Source: an archaeon
GTDB lineage: Archaea > Nanobdellota > Nanobdellia > Pacearchaeales > GW2011-AR1
Length of the DNA: 41,936 bases
NCBI GenBank assembly: GCA_030620045.1
Contig: JAUXAD010000005.1
Location: 1 to 41,936 of the forward strand
Reading direction: 5' to 3'
Every line of letters starts with the position of its first letter. Position 1 is the stretch's first letter. Position numbers and translations under genes: made by a program. Under the pieces are notes generated by a model. It was not told the origin of the DNA and did no database searches. It saw only the letters and a list, made by a program, of their open reading frames with translations. This document shows positions 18,679 to 27,421 of this stretch, in pieces.

Positions 18679-19424
18679 TTTTCAACCTCTACGATATATT
18701 CTCCACAGGAGTATTTTGAACAAAAAGTTCCTTTCCTTGTTGAAATCCATTCACCATTACATTCACAATTCTCATCAAGCCATTCTATTGTTAAGTCTTG
18801 TTTTGAAATTCTTTGTATTACTATAAAATCATAAACAGAAGAACAAAAAGACCAATTAATCTCTTCTATATAATCACAAATCTCTTGATAACACATTAAT
18901 ATATCTTTACTTAATCCAGATGGTTCATCTGCTTGTTCAAATCCTTCTTTACATTTGCCTAAAAATATTTCATCAACTTTCCCCAGTTCGCAAGATTGAC
19001 TCCCATTATAAAATTCCCCGCTAAAAGAATAAGAAATAGTTGTATTAAAATAATCACAATTCGTTCCATAATCATTCGTTCCTAAAATTGGGATTTTTTT
19101 ACACACTCTTTCTTCATTTACAATATCTCCTCTTATTGGCCAGATGGAACTAAAGTTTGTATCTTTATGTTTATCTTCAAAAATTCTATATGCCTTCCAA
19201 TAATCACCCCATCCCTCTTCCTTGTGCCTTATAATTGTGTAGGTGATAGTATCAGTTAGGGTTTCATAGTTATCAACACATTCTTCTTCATAAATCTTAA
19301 AATGTGGTTTTAAGAAACTATTAAACAAATAGGAAAAGAAAAGGACTAAAGTTATCACTCCAATAAAAACAAAAACCGTTATTAATACTACTCTTAAAAC
19401 ATTTTTCTTAGTTTTCTTTTTCAT
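18675..19424 (-). CDS. TM-anchored Cys-rich extracytoplasmic protein, tandem paralog B
   Basis: ISKQDLTIEWLDENCECNGEW...YSCGEYIVEVEK, shared with 17893 ORF. Confidence 0.65.
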   Translation of the reverse strand: MKKKTKKNVLRVVLITVFVFIGVITLVLFFSYLFNSFLKPHFKIYEEECVDNYETLTDTITYTIIRHKEEGWGDYWKAYRIFEDKHKDTNFSSIWPIRGDIVNEERVCKKIPILGTNDYGTNCDYFNTTISYSFSGEFYNGSQSCELGKVDEIFLGKCKEGFEQADEPSGLSKDILMCYQEICDYIEEINWSFCSSVYDFIVIQRISKQDLTIEWLDENCECNGEWISTRKGTFCSKYSCGEYIVEVEK

Positions 19425-19668
19425 CGTCTTTTCTTAAAATTTTATTTAATATATCTGAAAAAAGTATATATCCAATTACAATTCCAACTATAAAACAAGA
19501 AGCTCCCCACAGAATAAACAACCCTTCAAGATTCATTTTTTTCCCTCCTAATTTTTTTGCATTTTTCACAATATCTTGCAGTTCTGTGTGGAGTGTTAAA
19601 AAAATTCGAGCATTTTTTACAAGTTCTAGTGTAACTTTTTAGTTTTGGTCTAGCAGAACTTTTTGGTT

Positions 19669-19965
19669 TTAATCCCATATTAAAATTTTATTAATTTTAT
19701 TAAAATTTTTGAGGATTTCTTTGCCTTTTTTAGTTAATTTTACATGTCTTTCTCTTCCTATCTTGATTGTGGTAATCAAACCAGCTTCTTCAAATTCTTT
19801 TGTTATTTTAAAGCCACAACTGCCTACATAAATTCCAAAATATAATTTAGTTAAAGGCTTCTCTAAATTTTCTTGACGACCAATTTCTTTTAAAAATTTA
19901 ATCCTTCTTTTTCTCAAAAATAGTATTTCTTTTTTCATTTTATTTTTTGTGAATCTCTTCTTCAA
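19669..19965 (-). CDS. Winged-helix DNA-binding protein
   Basis: EFEEAGLITTIKIGRERHVKLTKKGKEIL wing pattern. Confidence 0.65.
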   Translation of the reverse strand: MKKRFTKNKMKKEILFLRKRRIKFLKEIGRQENLEKPLTKLYFGIYVGSCGFKITKEFEEAGLITTIKIGRERHVKLTKKGKEILKNFNKINKILIWD

Positions 19966-20072
19966 TTTTATTTATTACTAAAGCCATATCTGGAACTTCT
20001 TTTGGATATTGAAAATTATAATTTAATTGCATTTCTTTTAGGGTTCTAATTACAAAATCTATCTTTTTCATT

Positions 20073-20345
20073 TTATTTATTTTTCCTTATTTCCAAATCC
20101 AGATTTTCTATTATTACATCAAATATCTCCGCGCTTTTAACCAAATTTTTATACCAATTTTTTAATTTTTTGTATTTCACTTCCCTATTAATTGCTCTAT
20201 CTATGGACTCTTTTATTTTTTTTAAGTGATTTAACAAGGTAATCTTATTAAAACAATTCTCACAAATTGTATTTTGATGGCTGTTTGGTAAAAATGAAAT
20301 TCCACATTTCTTACAGGGTTTTTTGAGGAAGGATTTAATTCTCAT
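20073..20345 (-). CDS. Zinc-ribbon protein; paralog at 31596-31772
   Basis: KPCKKCGISFLPNSHQNTICENCFNKI. Confidence 0.7.
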   Translation of the reverse strand: MRIKSFLKKPCKKCGISFLPNSHQNTICENCFNKITLLNHLKKIKESIDRAINREVKYKKLKNWYKNLVKSAEIFDVIIENLDLEIRKNK

Positions 20346-20348
20346 ATT

Positions 20349-20507
20349 TTACTCATTTTTTGTTTTTTGACGGGTGTCAGTAGTATAAATTTTCCTACCA
20401 CACTCTGAACAAAATCCATCAAGATATTCCATTTTTATTTCCACTATTTCCCTACATTCGGTACAATATTTTCTACTATTTATGTTTCTCAATTTAATTT
20501 GTTTCAT
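20349..20507 (-). CDS. 52-aa zinc-ribbon microprotein; paralog at 31769-31924
   Basis: MKQIKLRNINSRKYCTECREIVEIKMEYLDGFCSECGRKIYTTDTRQKTKNE. Confidence 0.65.
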   Translation of the reverse strand: MKQIKLRNINSRKYCTECREIVEIKMEYLDGFCSECGRKIYTTDTRQKTKNE

Positions 20508-20509
20508 TT

Positions 20510-21391
20510 TCATTTGAATAAATCCATAGTCAAATATCGTTCTCCTCTATCAGGTAAAACAGTAACAATTTTTTTATATTTTTTGGATAACTTTAATGCA
20601 ATAAACATATTTGCACCAGAACTTATTCCTACCAATAACCCATATTTTTTTGAGAGTTCTTTTGCTGTTCTGATAGCATCTTCACTTTTAACAGTATAAA
20701 CACCATCAACCTTAGCCATATCTATTAATTGAGGTATAAAACCATCGCCAATTCCCTGAATTTTATGCTCCCTAATTCTAACATTACTTCCCCCAAACAT
20801 AACAGCTGCTTCTTCAGGTTCAACAGCAATTACTTTTAGTTTTGGATTAACTTTTTTTAAAACTTCTGAAATACCCATTAGTGTTCCACCTGTTCCAACA
20901 CCAGCAACAATAACATCTACTGCCCCAATTTCTTTTAAAATTTCTTCACCAGTTTTTTCCTGCGCCTTTATATTATTTAGATTACTAAACTGTCTTGCTA
21001 TAAATGTCTTAGGTCTTTTGGCAATCTTTTCTGCTTTTTTAATAGCTTCTTTAAGAGAGCCACTTTTTGAAGTTAAAATTAATTTAGCTCCAAATGCTTT
21101 CATCATTTGTTTTCTTTCTTCACTCATATTTTCTGGCATAACAATAAGTATTTTATAACCCTTAGCTGCCGCAATCATTGATAGTGAAATTCCAGTATTT
21201 CCACTACTTGCTTCAACTATTGTATAGCCTTTTTTTAGTTTCCCTTCTCTTTCAGCAGATTCAATTATTTCTAAGGCAACTCTATCTTTTATGCTTCCGC
21301 TAGGATTAACACTTTCTAATTTAGCGTAAACATTCTTTATTTTAATAAGGGGTGTGTTTCCAATGGCACCCAACACATTAATTTTTTCCAT
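20510..21391 (-). CDS. cysK: Cysteine synthase / O-acetylserine sulfhydrylase (PLP fold II)
   Basis: IGNTPLIKI, NPSGSIKDRVA (PLP Lys), EASSGNTGIS, GVGTGGTLMG, GISSGANM. Confidence 0.93.
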   Translation of the reverse strand: MEKINVLGAIGNTPLIKIKNVYAKLESVNPSGSIKDRVALEIIESAEREGKLKKGYTIVEASSGNTGISLSMIAAAKGYKILIVMPENMSEERKQMMKAFGAKLILTSKSGSLKEAIKKAEKIAKRPKTFIARQFSNLNNIKAQEKTGEEILKEIGAVDVIVAGVGTGGTLMGISEVLKKVNPKLKVIAVEPEEAAVMFGGSNVRIREHKIQGIGDGFIPQLIDMAKVDGVYTVKSEDAIRTAKELSKKYGLLVGISSGANMFIALKLSKKYKKIVTVLPDRGERYLTMDLFK

Positions 21392-21394
21392 TTT

Positions 21395-21487
21395 TTAATC
21401 CTCCAATAATTCATTGACTACAATTAAAAGTATTAATATTGTCAATAAATTCGTTTGTTGGAACAACATAAATCCAAGCAAATCCAT
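21395..21487 (-). CDS. 30-aa single-TM microprotein MDLLGFMLFQQTNLLTILILLIVVNELLED
   Basis: GGAGG upstream; C-term encodes the RBS of cysK. Confidence 0.4.
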   Translation of the reverse strand: MDLLGFMLFQQTNLLTILILLIVVNELLED

Positions 21488-21515
21488 TTTTTATTTCCTC
21501 CTTTCAATTTCTTTT

Positions 21516-21746
21516 TCATTTTTTAAACAGGATAAGAGACTCAATTTTATTTTTATAAAAACACATACATTCATCATTGAGACTGAACCATTTTCCGTCA
21601 GGAGTTCGTTTGTAATGAATTGCCCCTCTTTCTATACATGCTTTTTCACACATGACATTAGTCATTATACTTAAAATTATATTTACAATTACAATCAAAA
21701 TTACCATTCCTATCATTATCCAAAATATTATTTTACTTATTTTCAT
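21516..21746 (-). CDS. Single-TM Cys-containing protein
   Basis: MKISKIIFWIMIGMVILIVIVNII... Confidence 0.6.
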   Translation of the reverse strand: MKISKIIFWIMIGMVILIVIVNIILSIMTNVMCEKACIERGAIHYKRTPDGKWFSLNDECMCFYKNKIESLILFKK

Positions 21747-21748
21747 TT

Positions 21749-21991
21749 TTATTTTTTACCTCCCTTTGTAGTTCTTTTTCTGTCTGGTAAACCATCAACA
21801 AACTCTATTCCCACAATTTCATTATTTTTATCAAAATCTACAACAATATGTAAACTATCATCAGAATGAGCAATCTCTTTATTTGTTAATCTTAAATAAC
21901 ATCCATTCTTATGACTTTTCAAATGCTTTGTTTTTTTCTGTCCACAAGTTTCTAACCTTGCTTCTTTAAATTTCCTTAATATTTTTCCCAT
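21749..21991 (-). CDS. DUF2283-like protein (intact paralog of 15450-15647)
   Basis: DDSLHIVVDFDKNNEIVGIEFVDGLPDRKRTTKGGKK. Confidence 0.7.
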   Translation of the reverse strand: MGKILRKFKEARLETCGQKKTKHLKSHKNGCYLRLTNKEIAHSDDSLHIVVDFDKNNEIVGIEFVDGLPDRKRTTKGGKK

Positions 21992-21992
21992 T

Positions 21993-22208
21993 TTATTTAT
22001 TGCGAAGTTTCCTCCTTCGATTTTGTTCCTTTTTTGATTTTATCATCTTATCATGATATTCTATCTCAATAGGACAATCACATTTTTTACAATAATATGT
22101 TTCACTTGAACATTTCCTTTCTCCATTCTCATCCCAACCGCCCATTTTTTTAGATGATACTCTAAAATCAAATCTTTTTCCTCCACAGTTTGCGCAGATT
22201 AATTTCAT
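21993..22208 (-). CDS. Zinc-ribbon protein
   Basis: CANCGGKRFDF...CKKCDCPIE. Confidence 0.65.
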   Translation of the reverse strand: MKLICANCGGKRFDFRVSSKKMGGWDENGERKCSSETYYCKKCDCPIEIEYHDKMIKSKKEQNRRRKLRNK

Positions 22209-22504
22209 TTTATATCTATTTCTAAATGAATCTCTCCATTATAACCATCATAACTGCTATGAACCCAAAGATTATACTTTACTGTCTCTTTAAAGATTAA
22301 ATCAATTAAATTAGCAAATTTCTCAGAATTCCACCAAGTCTTAGCTATTTCTATAATGAGTTTTCTTCTTATTCTTCCGAATTCTTTTTCTTCAATTATT
22401 TTCACTTTCCAAAAAGTGTCCTTAACTTTACAAATCTTTTCCATCAAATTTTTAGCCTGTCTATAATCTAAAAATTGTTTTATTATTCCTTTCTTCTTAC
22501 CCAT
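22205..22504 (-). CDS. Hypothetical protein
   Basis: 99 aa. Confidence 0.55.
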   Translation of the reverse strand: MGKKKGIIKQFLDYRQAKNLMEKICKVKDTFWKVKIIEEKEFGRIRRKLIIEIAKTWWNSEKFANLIDLIFKETVKYNLWVHSSYDGYNGEIHLEIDIK

Positions 22505-22506
22505 CT

Positions 22507-22863
22507 TTATCCTTCCTGCACCTCTTCAGGTCCGGTTTCTTCATATTGGATTTCAGATGCCAATGCCTGTATTTCCCCCCAAGAATAATCAATTTCTTTC
22601 AACTTTCTAATTTGAGATTCAAAGCATAATGTCAATTCATCCATTATTTTTCGCCATTCCTTTCCGTCGTCTTCAATACTTTTAATTTTAAATTTCTTAT
22701 ACTTTTCAAATTTAGGAACTAATCTATAATCTGTCCATTCTAATTGTTTCATCACGCAATTCAAACACCATTTAACAGTATACCCTTTACGAAAAATAGG
22801 AATATCTAAAACTTCATCCCTTGCATAACTCTCCTCACATTCCCAACAATATTCTTGACTCAT
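22507..22863 (-). CDS. Zinc-ribbon-like protein ending ETGPEEVQEG
   Basis: CWECEESYARDEV...CLNCVMKQ. Confidence 0.6.
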   Translation of the reverse strand: MSQEYCWECEESYARDEVLDIPIFRKGYTVKWCLNCVMKQLEWTDYRLVPKFEKYKKFKIKSIEDDGKEWRKIMDELTLCFESQIRKLKEIDYSWGEIQALASEIQYEETGPEEVQEG

Positions 22864-22865
22864 TT

Positions 22866-23189
22866 TTATCTATTGCAAACTTCCATTAGTAGTATTTTCA
22901 TTTCTTGCCTTTTTTGTTTAATAAACTTTAATTCTTTTTCAATTCTCTCTAAAGCTTTTGTTTGAAGCTCAAGTTGTTTTATAATGTAGACTTTCTTTTC
23001 AGGCATAATAGCAACTTTCTTTTCTTTTATGCCTTCTCTTCTATGCCATTTGGAATCACCAAGATATTTGAAATTAGGAGTAATCCATCCTTCTTTTAAA
23101 GCAGTTAATAAATGGTTATCTGCTATTTTTATCTTTTGACCATTCTTCCCATAACAAGTATTTTTGCCTGTTCCTATTGCTTCAAACAT
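22866..23189 (-). CDS. Hypothetical protein
   Basis: 107 aa; GKNTCYGKNGQKIKIAD...ALKEGWITPNFKYLGDSKWHRREGI. Confidence 0.55.
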   Translation of the reverse strand: MFEAIGTGKNTCYGKNGQKIKIADNHLLTALKEGWITPNFKYLGDSKWHRREGIKEKKVAIMPEKKVYIIKQLELQTKALERIEKELKFIKQKRQEMKILLMEVCNR

Positions 23190-23194
23190 TTTAT

Positions 23195-23980
23195 CTACCT
23201 CACACTTTTAGGAGTAATCTTTAGTCGTTCTAAATTCTCCTTTAAATTTACTTTTGTAAATTTCTCAAGTTCTTTAATTAGTTGTTGAACTTTCTCCCAA
23301 GAAGGTTCTGGAAGATTCTTTCCTTTTGAATCTGCTCCTATGTTTACAAATTCTGGTTCAACATTTTTAATCATATGAACTAACTCAATTAAATCAAAAT
23401 CAATTAGAGGTTCCAGTGTCAAAAAAATTTTCATTTCTTTGATTTTTCCATTTTCCTGTAATTTATTCATGGCTTCAACCCTCTCTTTAACAGGAGGTGC
23501 TTCACTTATTTTGTTTAATTCCTCTTGTCTGTTAGTTTCAATTGTAGTTCCAAATAAAGAATTAACTGGAAAATGTTCTTTAAATTCTATAAATCTTTTA
23601 GGATTTTTTGTTTGAAATAAATAATTATTCTTTGGATATTTTCTTAAATGTTCTAATACTTTAATTATAAATTCTTTTGGAATATTATCAGCAAATAAAT
23701 CTCCCATATCTTGAACAAAAATAGTTTTGCCTTTTCCTTCATTCTTTTTTAATTCACTTTCTAATAATCTAATTTCTCCTGAATATCTTTCTTTTATATT
23801 TGGAAATTTGTTTTTAATTGAATTTATAAAACAATATTGGCATTTATGTTTACACTCACCACCTATAAAATTTCTTGTTTTATCTATAAATCCATACATG
23901 TTCCCTTTTCCTTTTTGTTTGTTCAATCCCATTTTATTTGTTGCTTCTACTTTATTTTTTGGCTGTAAATTTATAATCAT
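23195..23980 (-). CDS. Phage Gp37/Gp68 family (DUF5131), radical-SAM-like
   Basis: GECKHKCQYCFI (CxxxCxxC), FVQDMGDLFADNIP, LFQTKNPKRF, FGTTIETN, EPLIDFD. Confidence 0.82.
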   Translation of the reverse strand: MIINLQPKNKVEATNKMGLNKQKGKGNMYGFIDKTRNFIGGECKHKCQYCFINSIKNKFPNIKERYSGEIRLLESELKKNEGKGKTIFVQDMGDLFADNIPKEFIIKVLEHLRKYPKNNYLFQTKNPKRFIEFKEHFPVNSLFGTTIETNRQEELNKISEAPPVKERVEAMNKLQENGKIKEMKIFLTLEPLIDFDLIELVHMIKNVEPEFVNIGADSKGKNLPEPSWEKVQQLIKELEKFTKVNLKENLERLKITPKSVR

Positions 23981-23988
23981 TTTATCTT

Positions 23989-24207
23989 CTAACTATTTTC
24001 CTCCTTTTGTTTCTCAAATTTACTTGGATTAAATCTACAAGGATTAAAAGACCTAACTTTATTCAAATCATCTTCAGAAGGCAATAAATCGCATCTTAAT
24101 GAAACAAAACCTAAATCATTATCTGTATGAACACAATTGCTACATCTTTCTTCTCCTTCTGCTTCCTCTCCTCTTGCTACCCATCCTCTCATAAATTTAT
24201 CTTTCAT
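23989..24207 (-). CDS. Cys-rich protein
   Basis: CSNCVHTDNDLGFVSLRCDLLP...CRFNPSKF. Confidence 0.6.
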   Translation of the reverse strand: MKDKFMRGWVARGEEAEGEERCSNCVHTDNDLGFVSLRCDLLPSEDDLNKVRSFNPCRFNPSKFEKQKEENS

Positions 24208-24209
24208 CT

Positions 24210-24479
24210 TTATTTTTTCTGTACTTTTAAGTACAGTTTTTCCTCCATAAACTTCATAAAATCAATCCAAAATTTTCGTTGTTTATTGATATAATCTACA
24301 ATTTGTTCTTCCCAAGCTCCATCGTCTCCACTACCCACTCTAACTCTCTTTTTTTCAATTTCAATAAATTCATCCAATATTTTTTGATAATTCATTTTAT
24401 CTTCATCATCTCCAACTGGAATTAAAATATCTTCATTCTCTTTCCATTCCATTTCTCCCCCACAATGATTACATTTCAT
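24210..24479 (-). CDS. Protein with N-terminal CxxC
   Basis: MKCNHCGGEMEW. Confidence 0.55.
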   Translation of the reverse strand: MKCNHCGGEMEWKENEDILIPVGDDEDKMNYQKILDEFIEIEKKRVRVGSGDDGAWEEQIVDYINKQRKFWIDFMKFMEEKLYLKVQKK

Positions 24480-24601
24480 CTTTTATCTTCTTTAATTTTT
24501 ATCTTTTTATTTAATTTTTCTCTACAATTATCACATAATAATTTTTTATCTTCATCAAATCCACAAAACACAAAATTTTCTCCACAATCTTCACATTCCA
24601 T
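24476..24601 (-). CDS. 41-aa zinc-ribbon microprotein
   Basis: MECEDCGENFVFCGFDEDKKLLCDNCREKLNKKIKIKEDKR; ATGA overlap with next gene. Confidence 0.6.
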   Translation of the reverse strand: MECEDCGENFVFCGFDEDKKLLCDNCREKLNKKIKIKEDKR

Positions 24602-24617
24602 CTTTATCTTTATTAAA

Positions 24618-24818
24618 CTATTTGAAGTTCGGTATTTTTTCTACTTCCACAAAATCATCAACTACTTTGTATTTTATCCCAGATTTTGTCATACACCATT
24701 TACACAACCAAATACTTTTTCTTATTTTGCAATTTCCTATTTTAAAATTTATTATAAATTCTCCTAATTTACTTATGTGTCCGTACCTTCCACATTTATC
24801 ACAATTATAACAAGTCAT
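24618..24818 (-). CDS. Zinc-ribbon protein
   Basis: MTCYNCDKCGRYGH...WLCKWCMTK. Confidence 0.65.
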   Translation of the reverse strand: MTCYNCDKCGRYGHISKLGEFIINFKIGNCKIRKSIWLCKWCMTKSGIKYKVVDDFVEVEKIPNFK

Positions 24819-24826
24819 TTTATCTT

Positions 24827-25012
24827 TTACGCTCCTTTTATACTAGCAACTAAAATTCCCACTATTATAGTTATTCCACTTATCGCCATCATCGTCCAAA
24901 GTGCAATTTGCCTAAACTTAAAATTTCTATCATATTTTCTAAACACCTCTTTTGTATCTGCTGATTGCTTTCTGAATTTTCTATAACCACCTTCTAATTC
25001 TTCTTTGTTCAT
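24827..25012 (-). CDS. Single-TM small protein
   Basis: ALWTMMAISGITIIVGILVAS. Confidence 0.55.
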   Translation of the reverse strand: MNKEELEGGYRKFRKQSADTKEVFRKYDRNFKFRQIALWTMMAISGITIIVGILVASIKGA

Positions 25013-25050
25013 TTTTACCCCCCAATTTAAATTTATTTATCATTTGTCTT

Positions 25051-25514
25051 CTAAGCACTTTTAAGATGAGTGTTTAGTTCCTCCAATTGTTCTTCTATTT
25101 TTTTAACTCTAATTTCATAATTACCAATTTCATTAAAAGGGAGAATAAAAAAAACTTGAGGAATATTCTTTAAGATTGGAATTATTTCTGGAAGATGTTT
25201 GAATATTATTCTGTTCCTTTCAATTCCATAATCTGTGAAAGTATAATCATTATCAACAAAAGAAAAATGATAATTATAATTTCCAACAAATAATCTTATT
25301 TTTTCTTTAAAAATGAACCAGCCGATATATTTGGAAATATATAAGTGATTATATTTACTTGGTTCTATTTCTGCAAACCATTTTGAATTTTGTTTTTAGA
25401 TTCTTTATTAAATTCCCTAACAAATTCTTTCTTTCTTTTTAACTCTGAACATTGGTTTTTACCCTTCATTTTTACTAGGTAATTAATTTGTTCTTCTTGA
25501 TTTTCTATTATCAT
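25051..25514 (-). pseudogene. Frameshifted gene
   Basis: Start MIIENQEEQINYLVKMKGKNQ...NKESKNK in one frame; continues in -1 frame as QNSKWFAEIEPSKYNHLYISKYIGWFIFKEKIRLFVGNYNYHFSFVDNDYTFTDYGIERNRIIFKHLPEIIPILK...LKSA*. Confidence 0.6.
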
Positions 25515-25975
25515 CTTTTTTCCTGCACCTCTTCAGGTTCGGTTTCTCCCCGATATTCTTTTAGCATTTTGACAATATCTTCAACAGAAATGTTTTTTAA
25601 AGCGGGGCAATTCCTTGATTCAAATTCTAACAATTCTTCTATCTTTTGAGTATTCCACGTTTCAACGTTGTAGAAGACATGGTCTGGATAAGTATTACAG
25701 AAATCAGGTCTTTCTTCATCCCAAACTTTACACCAATATCTTCCATCTCTAAATTCTAACTGAGAGCAAGGAAATTTAAAACAAATCCCCTTTTCTTCAA
25801 TACCATCCCCAAATCTAAATGGAGTATCAAATGCTTTTATCTTCTTGTCCTCAATCCACATTAATCTGATTGCACAATTAGCATCGCAAGACATATTAAA
25901 TTCTTTACAACATTTCCCACACTTCTGACAAATTTCAGAAGTTACAAGCTTTGCTTTATTCCCTTTTGATACCAT
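25511..25975 (-). CDS. YkgJ/UPF0153-type Cys-cluster protein
   Basis: CQKCGKCCKEF...CDANCAIRL...CFKFPCSQLEFRDGRYWCKVWDEERPDFCNTYP. Confidence 0.8.
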   Translation of the reverse strand: MVSKGNKAKLVTSEICQKCGKCCKEFNMSCDANCAIRLMWIEDKKIKAFDTPFRFGDGIEEKGICFKFPCSQLEFRDGRYWCKVWDEERPDFCNTYPDHVFYNVETWNTQKIEELLEFESRNCPALKNISVEDIVKMLKEYRGETEPEEVQEKR

Positions 25976-25983
25976 TTTATCTT

Positions 25984-26121
25984 TTACGCTCCTTTTGTAG
26001 TAGTTCTTTTACTTGATATGATTATTTTTTTATTGCATTTAGGACAATTTATATTTTCAGTTTCGCAACATTCCAATTCATAAGGAAATATCTTATCACA
26101 TTTTGGGCATTTAAATTTCAT
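25984..26121 (-). CDS. 45-aa zinc-ribbon microprotein
   Basis: MKFKCPKCDKIFPYELECCETENINCPKCNKKIIISSKRTTTKGA. Confidence 0.6.
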   Translation of the reverse strand: MKFKCPKCDKIFPYELECCETENINCPKCNKKIIISSKRTTTKGA

Positions 26122-26123
26122 TA

Positions 26124-26300
26124 TCAATCCTGCACCTTGTTTAGGGCTTTATTTAATTTATCTAAAATCAATTTTTTTTGTTTAGCATTCTCAACTTCTT
26201 TCTTAAGATTAGTATATAATTCATATCTTAAAGCATCTACATCTATTAATCCTACCCTTGAAGGTAAATCATCATATTTTTTTATTCCACAATTTGCCAT
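26124..26300 (-). CDS. 58-aa hypothetical
   Basis: MANCGIKKYDDLPSRVGLIDVDALRYELYTNLKKEVENAKQKKLILDKLNKALNKVQD. Confidence 0.5.
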   Translation of the reverse strand: MANCGIKKYDDLPSRVGLIDVDALRYELYTNLKKEVENAKQKKLILDKLNKALNKVQD

Positions 26301-26308
26301 TTTATTTT

Positions 26309-26644
26309 CTAATTACTTTCCTCCTTTTGTTTTAGTCTTTCAGCTTTCTTCATTAATCCATAAGTTCTTGAATTCTCAATATAATATTTTCTATCTGTTT
26401 CTGAAGGTAATTCACACAATCCTTTTGATTCAGCTATGTGAAGCATTGTATGACATTCGGTACATAACCAAACTCTTCCTCTACCAAGTCCATCTTTTTT
26501 TCTTGGTATAATGTGGTGGTTGTCTTTACGATTTTTAAAATCTTTTTTATCACAGATTGCACATAATTCTTTAATGTCTTTATCTTTATTCAACTTTATT
26601 TTAAATTCAACTTCCATTTCAATTTTTTTATTTTCTTTTTTCAT
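26309..26644 (-). CDS. HNH endonuclease-like protein
   Basis: CAICDKKDFKNRKDNHHIIPRKKDGLGRGRVWLCTECHTMLHIAES. Confidence 0.8.
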   Translation of the reverse strand: MKKENKKIEMEVEFKIKLNKDKDIKELCAICDKKDFKNRKDNHHIIPRKKDGLGRGRVWLCTECHTMLHIAESKGLCELPSETDRKYYIENSRTYGLMKKAERLKQKEESN

Positions 26645-26805
26645 TAGTAACTATCATCATAAGGAATGCTTAAATCTTTATCATTTTCAAAACCATCTAC
26701 AACTACTTCTATATAATTCTCATCTATTGTTGGAAACATTTCTTTAATTTCTTCTACATTAAATTCATTTTCTTTTTTCATTTTAAATTATCCTCCTTCC
26801 AATTT

Positions 26806-26860
26806 TATTAGTAACCATAATAAACTTAAGTAAATTAACTATTTAAATGCTTTGGTTTTT
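26806..26860 (-). promoter_or_regulatory. Conserved promoter copy 2
   Basis: ATTAGTAACCATAATAAACTTAAGTAAATTAACTATTTAAATGCTTTGG on +. Confidence 0.65.
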
Positions 26861-26861
26861 C

Positions 26862-27224
26862 CTACGAACATCCAGTCATATTTTTTAATTCATCAATTTT
26901 ATATATTCCTTTGTAAAGTGTTCCATTAATAATCCAGGTAGGAATTGCTCCAATTTCTGCTGCAACGCATTTTTCTGGAGTTTTAGTACAATCAATTATG
27001 TTTAACATTTTATCACATTCCCCAAAAATTTCTTGTTGCCTTTCGCAATGTGAACATCCTTCTTGAACATATAAAATTGAATTATTTGCAATACATTTTA
27101 CAATTTCTTCTGAGGGATTTGGACAAGTAAGTAAAGATTTAATATATAATGCTACGAAGGCGATTAAAACTACTCCTACAATTATTCCAAGATTTATAAA
27201 AAGACTTTTTTTGTTTATATACAT
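26862..27224 (-). CDS. Membrane-anchored thioredoxin-like protein
   Basis: N-term TM; GCSHCERQ (CxxC); IGAIPTWIINGTLYKG (cis-Pro region). Confidence 0.8.
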   Translation of the reverse strand: MYINKKSLFINLGIIVGVVLIAFVALYIKSLLTCPNPSEEIVKCIANNSILYVQEGCSHCERQQEIFGECDKMLNIIDCTKTPEKCVAAEIGAIPTWIINGTLYKGIYKIDELKNMTGCS

Positions 27225-27421
27225 TTTATGATTTCTAATTTTATTCCCAAATCTTTTTGTAATCTTTTTTTCTCTTTTATTGCAAAAGTATATGTTCTAA
27301 AATATTGCAATTTCCCCTCATATTTAACAATTTTTTTAGTTTCTGAATTTGTTATTGCATATGTTTTTTGCTTATTCATTTTAGCCATCTTCAAATTTAA
27401 AATAATGAACAGTATTCCCAT
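27215..27421 (-). CDS. Small hypothetical
   Basis: 68 aa. Confidence 0.45.
   Translation of the reverse strand: MGILFIILNLKMAKMNKQKTYAITNSETKKIVKYEGKLQYFRTYTFAIKEKKRLQKDLGIKLEIIKCI

Noticed and set aside
24465-24810. + strand Phe/Ile/Ser-rich ORFs (24465-24767, 24622-24810), representative of many other + ORFs in the - strand block
   Set aside because: Antisense to short zinc-ribbon genes; hydrophobic low-complexity translations with no RBS.
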